Shown here one piece after another: positions 30,521 through 38,454 of a stretch of 38,454 nucleotides of DNA. Origin of the DNA: Gnetum montanum (Eukaryota; Streptophyta; Gnetopsida; Gnetales; Gnetaceae). Within the stretch, counting starts at the first letter, position 1. Each line of letters starts with the position of its first letter. The translations under genes were made by a program, and so were the position numbers. Location: the NCBI GenBank assembly GCA_015680685.1, contig MNCI01002801.1, forward strand, positions 7,782 through 46,235, written 5' to 3'. The notes below the pieces were generated by a model, which was not told where the DNA came from, did no database searches, and saw only the letters and a list, made by a program, of their open reading frames with translations.

Positions 30521-32150
30521 AAACCATTCATCATTCAAGTACCTCTCGCAGCAGCAACGATGCAACCGTGACCCCAAACCAAACCGTTTGTCGTTAGTGT
30601 GCCCTCTGCTGATCCAACCGCTAGTATGACACCATCAAACCGGCCCACCCCCTTTATTTTCCGGCTACCACCAGTAGTTGCTACGACTGAGGCAAATGGA
30701 AAATCGACCCACCCCATTCGTCACCAAGGTACCTAGGCGGATTGATGTTCAAGATCATACGCCTTCAACACAACCCCGTCCTGCTCCATTCGTCATTCGA
30801 GTCCCAAAACAACCCTGCATTCCAACCCCAAATGTTCCCACGCAACCCACACAAGAACGCCTGGCAGATAGGCTCACTAGGGAACATTTAGAGAAGGAAC
30901 GTTCAGCGAAGGAACATCAACAACTGGCATTGGGGCCACCGAAACCAACTCCATTAAGCGCAATACCTATGGCTCCCTCCAACAATGAGCCAAACATGAG
31001 TCGTAAGGAGGAAGAATCGAGAATGCCACACATGTCAAAACCAACGGTCATGAAAAACAACACGAAAGTTACCCCACGCAAGATACGACTGTTAGGCCCA
31101 GTGGATCAAGTAGCTTTGGACAAGAATACACCCAATGGTAAAGACTTAGCTAACATCCTAACACAGGCTACGCAAGCCCTTAAACAAAAGAACACGTCAT
31201 TAAGCTTGTATGACCTCATTTTGACCTCATCAGTTCACCATGAAGCCTTGGTACAAATGTTAACATTGATCCCTGTTAGCGAGAACTTACCCGCAAATGA
31301 GCCTTCCATACATGCGGTAATGTCTAAACGACAAGGATCCAAACCCAAATCATTAGGCTTTCACTCCGAAAACATTAAGATCGACGAGAAAATCGGAGAC
31401 GTCACCCACGAACCCATGTTTATAACCATACGAGTTAATTAATTCAAGATACATCGGGTACACGTAGATGATGAAGCAGCCACAAATGTGGTGCCTTACC
31501 CTGTCATTGAACAGTTAGGGCTTACAGACTTAATTAAACCAATGTCTACGACATGCCTGAATTCTTTTAATGGGTCATGAGTAGTGGTCAAAGGAACATT
31601 GACTTTGGACTTCATAGCAGGGGATTGGTTCCCTACATCCACAAACTTCGTAGTTATTGATGAAATGCCTGGGTTTAACCTAATGCCCAATTAAAAATGG
31701 TGTCTTCCCCCATTCATCAAGAAATTCACTTACCATATGAAGGGGGTGAAATCATCATCCATGGGGATACTGCTACTTCCACCATCTCATCTCACACAGA
31801 GGCAAATCAAGGCTCCGAAGTTAAATTTGAGGGGCTCAAACAAGAAGATCCACCACATGAGCACAAACCTGACACCATTCCCGAAAAAACTATGCCAAAA
31901 GAAGTAAACGAAGTCTAAACTGATAATCAACATATTAATTGTGATTCCTCCGAAACCAAGGAGACATCACCTAAACCAGAAACATCCGAAGATACCGATT
32001 CCTGGCTTCCTCCGCTAGACGTCTCCTGGTCAGAGCTACCATTCAATGTAATTAGCGAAGGAGATGCCGAGTATCAAATCGTACCCGTTAAACCCACTCC
32101 CAACATGAAAATAAGGAAAATCAAAAAAATGTTAAACAATTAACAAACTA
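30521..32150 (+). pseudogene. Element 4 protease and flanking linkers, active site altered
   Basis: A Pro-rich linker (30535-31080) leads to RKIRLLGPVDQVALDKNTPNG and a helical stretch (31120-31300). The protease fold follows: IHRVHVDDEAATNVVPYPV, where Tat proteases have D-x-G with small residues, so the catalytic triplet reads D-D-E here. Then IEQLGLTDLIKP, LNSFNGS, FVVIDEMPGFN and, after a TAA, a VSSPIHQEIHLPYEGG segment (about 31697-31745) like the stretch that follows protease in this lineage. An acidic linker ends at TAA near 32141-32143. Stops are at 31440-31442, about 31577, 31692-31694 and 31916-31918. Confidence 0.75.
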
Positions 32151-32162
32151 AAATCGATCCGC

Positions 32163-32265
32163 AATGACGTTAAACTATGACCGTCTAAAATGACGTTAAA
32201 CTACACACGTCCAAAATGACATTAAAATATCGCATGTCCGCAATGACATAGAACTAGCCACGGCC
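32163..32265 (+). repeat. 26-bp tandem repeat at the left edge of the antisense cassette
   Basis: AATGAC(G/A)TTAAACTA-like units start at 32163, 32189, 32215 and 32242 (spacing 26, 26, 27). They follow the last coding block before the insert. Confidence 0.75.
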
Positions 32266-32329
32266 AGAAACGGCCGGTTCACATCGAAACCCCCCCCCCT
32301 ATCAGCCGATATTCTTCCAGTTGATCAGA

Positions 32330-32426
32330 GGCCCGAAATGGCCTTAAACTAAAATGGTCATGTCATAGTCCGTCATGACTTTAAATTGACACACACGTAC
32401 GTATGGCCTGGAATGGCCTTAAACTA
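32330..32426 (+). repeat. Cassette-flanking motif, left copies
   Basis: Two 22-base copies (32330-32351 and 32405-32426) start GGCC and end GGCCTTAAACTA with a variable middle. A third copy is at 37444-37465, on the other side of the antisense gene. Confidence 0.7.
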
Positions 32427-32440
32427 GAGCAAATTCGCTT

Positions 32441-33174
32441 TCATTCGTTGGCCAAAGCCTTCCCATCAAGGCCCAAATCAACGTTGGCCAAAGCCTTCCC
32501 TTTGTCCACCACGAACCAAGTGGGACGTTTCAGAGGAAACTCGCCCACAGAAACCTCCCCAGAAGCTATGGTGATTACCCTCTTGGGCGATTCCATCTCC
32601 ATCACAGTATGCTTAGCAAACGCATCAAATAAAGAGTGCAGGCCTAAACCCTCAACAAACATCTCTAGCTGACGCTTCTCTATAGATACCTCCTTTAACA
32701 ATTTTTTATAATGATACTTATGGGTCTTTTCATCTTGACCCCATTTCCACACCTTAGAAGCGAAAGCCTTCCAATCCTGACATTTGAGGTTCAGTAAATC
32801 TATTTGTGCCTTATGCTCTGCTAGCTCCCAAGTCATTGATACTTGGTGATTCAATAAATTCCAATATCTGTTATAAGTAATCTCAGAAGTTCGCCAAGAA
32901 CAATCACCTGTTAACCTTACCGAGGCGAACTCATAGCGCGATTTGAGATCATCCCGTTTTGCTGATAGCTTGGAAATCTCTTTTTCTCTCGCTTGAATCT
33001 GCAACCATAGCCTCTCGATGGAGCACCTACAGGTCCAAAGAGACTTGGTGTTCTGCACAACGCATTTTGCCGCTTCATCATAGATTTGTCGGGGTACTTG
33101 CTCAATCTCTAGAGGCATTGCAGGAAAACTATCAATACAAATGGCCTCAGATGAATCCCATTTCAGTTTAACCC
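32441..33174 (-). pseudogene. Antisense gene, exon 6 (coiled-coil C-terminus)
   Basis: This exon has 244 codons including the stop, fully open. The acceptor is ATGAGCAG|GGGTTAAAC. The reading runs VKLKWDSSEAICIDS, then a heptad-like stretch ERLWLQIQAREKEISKLSAK, a Trp-rich part (NLLNHQVSMTWELAEHKA, KVWKWGQDEKTHKYHYKK), and a tail ending KGKALANE. A long open frame with a matching splice phase supports real past coding use. Confidence 0.7.
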
Positions 33175-33266
33175 CTGCTCATATGAGGAGAACATACATT
33201 AGACATTGGACAGTAACAACAGATGCGAAAAAATCGAAGGATTCAAAACGCTTAAGATATATGTAC

Positions 33267-33807
33267 CTATTTCAAGATGAGCTTGCTGGATGCAATCAAC
33301 TACCTCATCAACGATACCAGTTATAAAATCCATTTTACTTGGCATTTCAATCCAAGTAAATGGTTCATGCGTAGGAGACAGGTTAACTTTGGTGGTCATT
33401 TCTGTGGGAGCCTTCATCATAGAGACTTCTAAACGAACGTTAGGAACCGTTCTAGTCTCAACATTTTCGCCTAGTCGCAGTAAAAAACATAAAATTAAAA
33501 CTTCGAATAATGAAAAGCACAATTCAAAAGGCAAATAAATATAATATGGTGAATATACCGAAATCTCTATCTTCCTCCCGATTCGAAGGATCGCCAAGGT
33601 CTAGCCTCCCTCCGAGGAAACCATCAAACATCTCATCGACTCCATCCTGATCATCGATGTTACCCTTTTCTGTGGTATCTCCCTCCCGATCTTTCATTCC
33701 TCCCATCTCATCTCTGCTCATTTCATCCTCCTCATTTAAGTGCGTCTGGACCTTTTCCTCCTCAACGATCGTGGCTAACTCCTCTCTCCTTATTTCCGGA
33801 ATCAGCT
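33267..33807 (-). pseudogene. Antisense gene, exons 4 and 5 with intron
   Basis: Exon 4 (33807-33559, 83 codons) is acidic, with EEEKVQTHLNEEDEMSRDEM and DDQDGVDEMFDGFLGGRLD. Exon 5 (33470-33267, 68 codons) has THEPFTWIEMPSKMDFITGI. Both are phase 1 at both ends, so each could be skipped without loss of frame. The intron between them (33558-33471) reads GTATATTC...GCGACTAG, and the next one (33266-33175) reads GTACATAT...GAGCAG. Confidence 0.7.
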
Positions 33808-33927
33808 CTGAGAAAACTTATAGGTTCAACATCAGTTTCGTATAAATGGCCAGAAAAGTAAAATTGAATAAGACTAATACTAATGATGAATAAAACAAGG
33901 AAAAATCAATGAATCAGGCTTACTTAC

Positions 33928-35333
33928 CCTGTGCAGGCATTTTAAACTGTATATGTTTCACCATTGGTTCATCTACAGTTAAAGCAACCTCTCTAGGATG
34001 TTCACGCTTCTGAACTTTCAATTTTGCTTTCCCGATCGTTTCCTTGATCACCCGATCAGCTCTCCTAGCAGTATACGGCACACTATCTGGTTCCAACCCT
34101 ACGCTATCACGCGTATGAATTGAATGACCAGATGACCCATCCGTTGTGACAGAAACCAATTTGTCAATCCCCTCGGGAGCATCTTGAGATTTGGCCACCT
34201 CAAATAAGTGGCGAATCCACGGGCGAGATAGTTGGTCGCGATCCCTTAACACGTACTTGTTATCCATGTGAACAACTAAAAATTCAACTAGCTGATGCAA
34301 GTAACCGGCAAAGAATGCAAAGGTGAAATGGGATTGCGCCTCAATGTTTGAACGTAACCTCACTATCTCCCCGTGGAAACCCGAAAGCAAAAACTGAGCC
34401 CAGTTATAACGTAACCCAGTCTCTAGAATAGTGCGCATGATATGCACAGGTTCTACCCCAAAAGTTTTTACTTGAGATAGAGACTTGGGAAACACCCATG
34501 CTCTGAACAAGGGATATAGCTCATTAACTTCTGCCACTTTTGATTTTCCCTGCATAGGGAATCCCTTAGAGCCTTTAAGAACACCCAACTAGTCCTCCAA
34601 CTCACGCATAACATGGAGCTCTTTCTATGTCCTATCCAAAACCACTCTAACTCCATCTGCCGGTACGCCAAAGAGGTCTGCGAAGAACTCTGTCGACAAA
34701 TGGAAAACCACTTTGACACCCTTGATGCGAGTGCTATAGTAGGTAACATATTTTTTGAAAGAATCAACGATTCCAATCATCTCCGTCACAGAAACATTAG
34801 GGCTCAGGGCAGTAAACAAATCCATGAGGCCTGCATCACTCAAACAATTGATGATATGTGGTGGTGCCTTAGTACGTAACCATCAATGTGCATCACTGAT
34901 TTCCTCAAATTTCATGGACAAAGTGCTCTTAGTCCGCCCGGTTGTGATAGTGGCTCCACCAGGGGGGACGTCCACCGTACGCACAAGATAACACCTTGGA
35001 GTCAATATAACCAATGATGTAGCAGAACAAACAAACTGAGGCATAAGAAAATGCCGTGACTTACCGTCAGACGATGGATTCACGCTAGGTGCCAAATTAG
35101 AATCACATGGGAAAACTAGCCCGTTACGAGACCAATCCCCATGTAGCCACCCCCGAGCCTCGCATTGTGCAAGTGCCCTCAAGTACCATTTGTGAAAATG
35201 AACAATATCACCCTTAGTCTGGGCTAACACAGCACCATGGACAGTGGGGCTCATCATGAAAGCCTCTAAGGCGGTATGAGCCAAAGCGAGTCCATCATTT
35301 TCTATGCACACTCCTTCTTTATCGAACTGAGGC
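33928..35333 (-). pseudogene. Antisense gene, exon 3 (main globular part)
   Basis: One frame of 1,406 bases with no indel and three stops (34883 TGA, 34625 TAG, 34589 TAG). The acceptor is TTTCTTTGCAG|GCCTCAG and the donor is CACAGG|GTAAGTAAG, close to consensus. Segments include VHFHKWYLRALAQCEARGW, MIGIVDSFKKYVTYYSTR, FHLSTEFFADLFGVPADG, AWVFPKSLSQVKTFGVEPVH and YNWAQFLLSGFHGEIVRL. Another GTAAGT at about 35073 would break the frame and is probably not used. Confidence 0.7.
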
Positions 35334-35407
35334 CTGCAAAGAAACGACAATCAAAACATAAACAAATACTAGGCAACAAGGCAAAACGATGAATTGAACA
35401 ATTTTAC

Positions 35408-35888
35408 CTGCCTACTTGATACACTATTCCAAGAGGGTTCTAGAACAAAGTATGCGCACGAGCAGCTAGGAATAGAGTGTTGTTGATGTGATGAAGGCCA
35501 TCTGATAGTGAGTCCCATACACGCGATAAGGGACAGGTAGATCTGGGTCCTCCAGAGGGACTGTCCTCAATTGTAAGCACTCCTTCATTAATGTCCTCCA
35601 TAAAAGCTACTACCCCATTCGAAGATCCTGGTAACATGGTCTTAAGCACGCTCTGTGCTAACTGTTCACTTAAGTGGGACCATATTACCAAGCTGAATCT
35701 CTCTAGCATGAAGGAAAGAAACTCGCTAACACCCGTTCTGAACCATACCCCATTTTGTTCAACGATCATATCAGGAGCAGGTTCGTCAGAATCAATGGGC
35801 CCAAACCATGCCAAAACCTCGACAAGCTCCACCACTAGGTGGAAAGGCTTGGAATTCTTGCAAGTGTTCGGAAACCACGACAAATCAG
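35408..35888 (-). pseudogene. Antisense gene, exon 2
   Basis: The acceptor is TTTTCTTGTATAG|CTGATTTG and the donor is GGCAG|GTAAAATTG; the 74-bp intron then joins in frame (Arg codon split 2+1) to exon 3. The reading includes SWFPNTCKNSKPFHLVVELVEV, WFGPIDSDEPAPDMIVEQNG and LSFMLERFSLVIWSHL. One TAG at 35440-35442 is followed by an open NPLGIVYQVG up to the donor. Confidence 0.65.
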
Positions 35889-36188
35889 CTATACAAGAAA
35901 ATGAAATAATAAAATAAAGTTTCACCCTAGCAGCCAACACTTGGAAAGAAACTGTTGTTCTCTTCATGCCCAGCGTGTAGACCCTGCACGCTGCGAACCC
36001 CAGCATGCAAGCCCTGCACGCTGCAATGTGGATGCACAAAGCCAGCACGTCGAGCATGTCCTTCCCGCTATGAAAACATTTACGCTATGAAAACATTTAC
36101 GCTACAGAAACCATTACGCTACACAATGGGGCAAATTGATAGGAATAGTAGGTGAAAACACAAATTTTGACGAAGGGTCAGAGCCTAC
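35889..36188 (-). other. Possible first intron of the antisense gene, with short repeats
   Basis: About 300 bases between the exon 1 donor and the exon 2 acceptor. Minus-strand GT...TATAG ends fit an intron. On the plus strand it contains several CACGCTG copies (35970-36060) and an ATTTACGCTATGAAAAC-type repeat (about 36075-36120). Confidence 0.45.
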
Positions 36189-36403
36189 CTGCACATCGAT
36201 CCTGACCATGAGGGAATCCTGGGTCTAGGCAGACACTGGAGAATCGCTTCACTCTCTTCAGCAAAGGTTAAGCTAGGCTCCTTCCTCCCCTGGCCTTCTA
36301 CTTGCTTGCCCTTGCCCATCGTTGCGTTCACGCTGAACCCTGGAACCTTGTGTTCACGCCAAACCCTGCACGTTGGGGTTTCGTCCCTACACGTTGCGTT
36401 CAC
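36185..36403 (-). pseudogene. Antisense gene, possible exon 1
   Basis: An open stretch of 72 codons contains MGKGKQVEGQGRKEPSLTFAE and ends at a good donor, TGTGCAG|GTAGGCTC (36189). The frame at this donor is offset by one base from that required by exon 2, so there is an indel, another donor, or this is not the true first exon. Its 5' part lies inside the minisatellite 36327-36693. Confidence 0.4.
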
Positions 36404-36693
36404 ACCGAACCCTACACGTTGGGGTTTTGTCCCTACATGCTGCTTTCACGCTGAACCCTGCACGCTGCGTTCACGCCGAACCCTACACGCTGGGGTTTCA
36501 TCCCTGCACACTACATTCACGCTAAACCCTACACGCTGGGGTTTCGTCCCTGCACACTACGTTCACGCTAAACCCTACACGCTGGGGTTTCGTCCTTGCA
36601 TGCTGCGTTCATGTCGAACCTTGCATGCTGGGGTTTGAACTCTGCACGCTGAGTTCACGCTGAACCCTACACGCTGAGTTCATGCTGAACCCT
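36327..36693 (+). repeat. 46/25-bp minisatellite with CACGCTG core
   Basis: On the plus strand, units start TTCACGCTGAACCC at 36353, 36399, 36445, 36470, 36516, 36562, 36608, 36654 and 36679; spacings are 46, 46, 25, 46, 46, 46, 46 and 25. The short unit is the long one without a 21-base CTGGGGTTTCGTCC-type part. The array overlaps the 5' end of the antisense gene. Confidence 0.9.
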
Positions 36694-37443
36694 AAACTTC
36701 GCGAAAATCAAAAATCTAACAAATCCTAAATGAATAAACCAGAATCAGGACTGCAAAACACAATTAACAGAACAAGAAATAATGAAAAAACCAAGCAAGG
36801 GCACATTGAAAACTAGAGAAACTATCTCACTAACTGACACCCTAGAATTCTGTCGCAAGGAAATAAGTTCGATAATCGAGATACAGTAAGGTGGGCTTAC
36901 GCCGGGGTTTATAGCTGCACGCTGGACGATCTCATCCGATGCGTCGTACCACGATCTTTTCTGCCTGGGCTACCTCCCCCTATGACCAGATCCTCGCCTC
37001 CTCGCCGTTCTGAATCAACTAGGTCCACACTCATGCTATAACATTAGGTCCATGCTTACGCTATTAGACGGGGCTCACGCTGACGCTGAGAGACTAGGTT
37101 CATGTTCACGCTATGATTTGGCTCAAGTTCACGCTGTCTATGTTAACTGTGGGGTTTATGCTTGCTCCATGTATCTTATACCTCAGCCGGTGCCTTGGGT
37201 ATTTTATTCAATTAATATAAAAATTAACCAAAGTACAAAGTACAAGTAAATACATATGAACAAATCAAAAGCAAAGATAATGATATACCGGGATAAACAC
37301 TACCCACATGAAATATTCTCTTGCGAAGCAACTCCTGTTGCCCACACTAAACATTTTTACGTAAACTCCTCATCTGGCAGTCTCACACTCAATAACGATT
37401 ACAAATCATACAGTCAACCAGACATCATAAACGAACAGTTATC
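36694..37443. other. Non-coding spacer with scattered CACGCTG copies
   Basis: No gene was seen. CACGCTG-like motifs appear at about 36918, 37024-37090 and 37120. This would be the upstream (promoter) side of the antisense gene and the leader into RT on the plus strand. Confidence 0.6.
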
Positions 37444-37465
37444 GGCCCAGTAAGGCCTTAAACTA
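37444..37465 (+). repeat. Cassette-flanking motif, right copy
   Basis: It starts GGCCC and ends GGCCTTAAACTA, 22 bases, matching the copy at 32330-32351 in 17 of 22 positions in the same orientation. Confidence 0.7.
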
Positions 37466-37519
37466 CCATGCGTCCGGGTACGATGATAAATTACCATCAA
37501 ACACCTTAGTCCAGTTTAG

Positions 37520-38454
37520 ATGCATAAACGCATAAATTACTTACATCCGAAAATAACCAACCACCTGATTGACACTGCTCACTGTTTATTAGCAGGAGCA
37601 AACATCATGGACAGCAAGCAACTATTCTTACCACTGTCTATCAATGGACCGCACGGAACGATCACACGAGAAATCAACATGGAGTCTATTGATTTAGGCT
37701 CAACAAAAAATGACACTTTTGTGGCATCAACTCAAAAAATGCTAGATTGTTTTGAAACAATGACCAAGACTCTGGACCTAGAAACTGATAGCATCACCGA
37801 AGACCCCTTGGCTGAAGTCACCATTACTGTGTCAGATGACAAAGTTAAAATCCTGAAACTGAGTACATTGTTAAGCCCGCAACTAGCCAATGACATAGCA
37901 CAAGTGCTTAAAGACAACATAAAAGTATTCGCTTGGTCTTACACTGACATGCCTGGGCTAGACCCTCGAATAGTCCAGCACAACATTATACTCGATCCAA
38001 AATTAAGACCAGTGAAACAAAAAGCACGTAAGGTTAAGCCTGAGGTAGCGTTGGCAGTCCGCAATGAAATCACCAAACTTTATCAGGCTGGTTTCATTCG
38101 AGCTGTTGACTATGCTAATTGGGTATCCAACATGGTCATTGTCCCAAAGAAGAATGGAAGCATTCGCCTATGCATTGACTTCCGAGACCTCAACATTGCA
38201 ACCATAAAAGATGATTTTCCCCTACCTAGCATTGATCAACTGGTTGACTTGACCACTGGGCATCCCTTATTATCTTTTATGGATGGCTTTTCAAGATATA
38301 AGCAGATTCGGATTAACCCTGAACATCAACTTAGGACGACCTTCATGACACCATGGGGTACTTTTTACTACACGATGATGTCATTCAGTCTCAAGAATGT
38401 CGGTGCTACATACCAAAGAGCGATGACATTTATCTTTAGTGATTATATCTTCAA
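37520..38454 (+). CDS. Element 4 reverse transcriptase, N-terminal part, open to the window end
   Basis: One frame without stops from ATG 37520 (a second ATG is at 37607) to the end of the window, at least 311 codons. The pre-RT linker has VFAWSYTDMPGLDPRIVQH, then KQKARKVKPE. RT motifs are NMVIVPKKNGSIRLCIDFRDL, DDFPLPSIDQLVDL, SFMDGFSRYKQIRI, FMTPWGTFYYTMMSF and LKNVGATYQRAM. Compared with usual Tat RTs, DGFSGYNQI reads DGFSRYKQI and MPFGLKNAG reads MSFSLKNVG, so key positions have drifted though the frame is open. The catalytic Y-x-D-D would lie just past the window. It copies element RNA into DNA. Confidence 0.85.
   Translation, partial: MHKRINYLHPKITNHLIDTAHCLLAGANIMDSKQLFLPLSINGPHGTITREINMESIDLGSTKNDTFVASTQKMLDCFETMTKTLDLETDSITEDPLAEVTITVSDDKVKILKLSTLLSPQLANDIAQVLKDNIKVFAWSYTDMPGLDPRIVQHNIILDPKLRPVKQKARKVKPEVALAVRNEITKLYQAGFIRAVDYANWVSNMVIVPKKNGSIRLCIDFRDLNIATIKDDFPLPSIDQLVDLTTGHPLLSFMDGFSRYKQIRINPEHQLRTTFMTPWGTFYYTMMSFSLKNVGATYQRAMTFIFSDYIF

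Larger units (their letters stand above)
32441..36403 (-). pseudogene. Antisense multi-exon gene inside element 4, function unknown
   Basis: Proposed exons on the minus strand: (1) 36403-36189, doubtful; (2) 35888-35408; (3) 35333-33928; (4) 33807-33559; (5) 33470-33267; (6) 33174-32441 with a stop. Introns 2-5 (74, 120, 88 and 92 bp) all start GT, end AG and preserve frame (phases 2,1,1,1), so exons 2-6 form 1,024 codons including the stop. In-frame stops are at 35440 (TAG), 34883 (TGA), 34625 (TAG) and 34589 (TAG). The protein has a mid part with FHLSTEFFADLFGVP and LETGLRYNWAQFLLSGF, an acidic linker (exon 4) and a coiled-coil C-terminus (exon 6). The FxxLFGxP and following W...G..YNWA pattern loosely recalls a putative plant transposon protein domain found in Athila-type ORFs; this is a guess. 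It opposes gag and pol of its host element. Confidence 0.7.
26114..38454 (+). mobile_element. Element 4: Tat/Ogre-like LTR retrotransposon with an antisense gene insert, 3' end outside window
   Basis: Order on the plus strand: presumed LTR and leader, gag (28063-30520), Pro-rich linker and protease (30678-31690), linker (31697-32150), an extra segment with an antisense gene (32151-37519), then RT (37520 onward). The gag with CEYHQRNGHGTDYC and the RT with VKQKARKV and MVIVPKKNGS fit the Tat lineage, not the family of elements 1-3. Stops and frameshifts are fewer than in element 2, but the protease active site is altered. Integrase and the 3' LTR would lie beyond the window. Confidence 0.85.

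Noticed and set aside
34995-35073. An extra intron in antisense exon 3 (GTAAGT donor, CCAAG acceptor)
   Set aside because: Removing it shifts the frame, whereas leaving it in keeps exon 3 exactly in phase with both neighbours.
36306-36638. Plus-strand open frame of 110 codons
   Set aside because: It is a translation of the 46-bp minisatellite; the repeated peptide only mirrors the DNA repeat.

Overview
The window is nuclear DNA of a seed plant with a repeat-rich genome. A gymnosperm is possible, but nothing here proves it. The evidence is one intact plant-type receptor kinase with a spliceable intron, surrounded by decayed Ty3/gypsy LTR retrotransposons of the Athila/Tat kind. These are recognised by gag-protease-RT-RNase H-integrase order and, in three of them, primer binding sites close to the tRNA-Asp complement.

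Layout. (1) 1-~6800, minus strand: element 1, an Athila-like copy with part of its 5' LTR, PBS, gag, protease, RT, RNase H and integrase; it runs off the left edge. (2) ~6800-8692: AT-rich intergenic DNA with three single-N joins, an 86-bp perfect inverted repeat, a duplicated ~220-bp segment and a 22-bp tandem repeat. (3) 8693-12526, plus strand: a full-length LRR receptor kinase of the non-RD (class XII, FLS2/EFR/Xa21-like) type, two exons with a 129-bp intron. It is the only apparently functional cellular gene. (4) 12527-15659: no gene; simple repeats, two clean hairpins and a SINE-like tRNA-derived patch. (5) 15660-~23148, plus: element 2, a relative of element 1 with a 5' LTR, PBS, a gag missing ~1.4 kb internally, and a stop-ridden pol. 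(6) 23149-~26113, plus: a second, longer LTR followed directly by its own PBS and the gag of element 3, which breaks off after the zinc knuckle. This LTR also sits where the 3' LTR of element 2 should be. (7) ~26114-38454, plus: element 4, a different Tat/Ogre-like element with leader, gag, protease and RT; it runs off the right edge.

The most unusual object is inside element 4. Between the end of the protease/linker (~32150) and the start of RT (37520) lies ~5.4 kb of extra DNA carrying an antisense gene (32441 to ~36403). I read it as at least five exons, perhaps six, separated by introns of 74-120 bp. Every one of the last four splice junctions keeps the reading frame exactly, giving about 1,020 codons with only four in-frame stops. 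The cassette has copies of a GGCC...GGCCTTAAACTA motif on both sides, and its 5' end lies in a 46/25-bp minisatellite built on a CACGCTG core. The same core recurs in the presumed LTR and leader of element 4. I do not recognise the protein with confidence.

The retroelements are all decayed. Elements 1 and 2 share three TAG codons at the same pol positions, so they probably descend from an already broken source. Five single N characters mark assembly joins; at least two hide lost coding sequence and two bound an inverted duplication. Local structure at those points should not be taken at face value.
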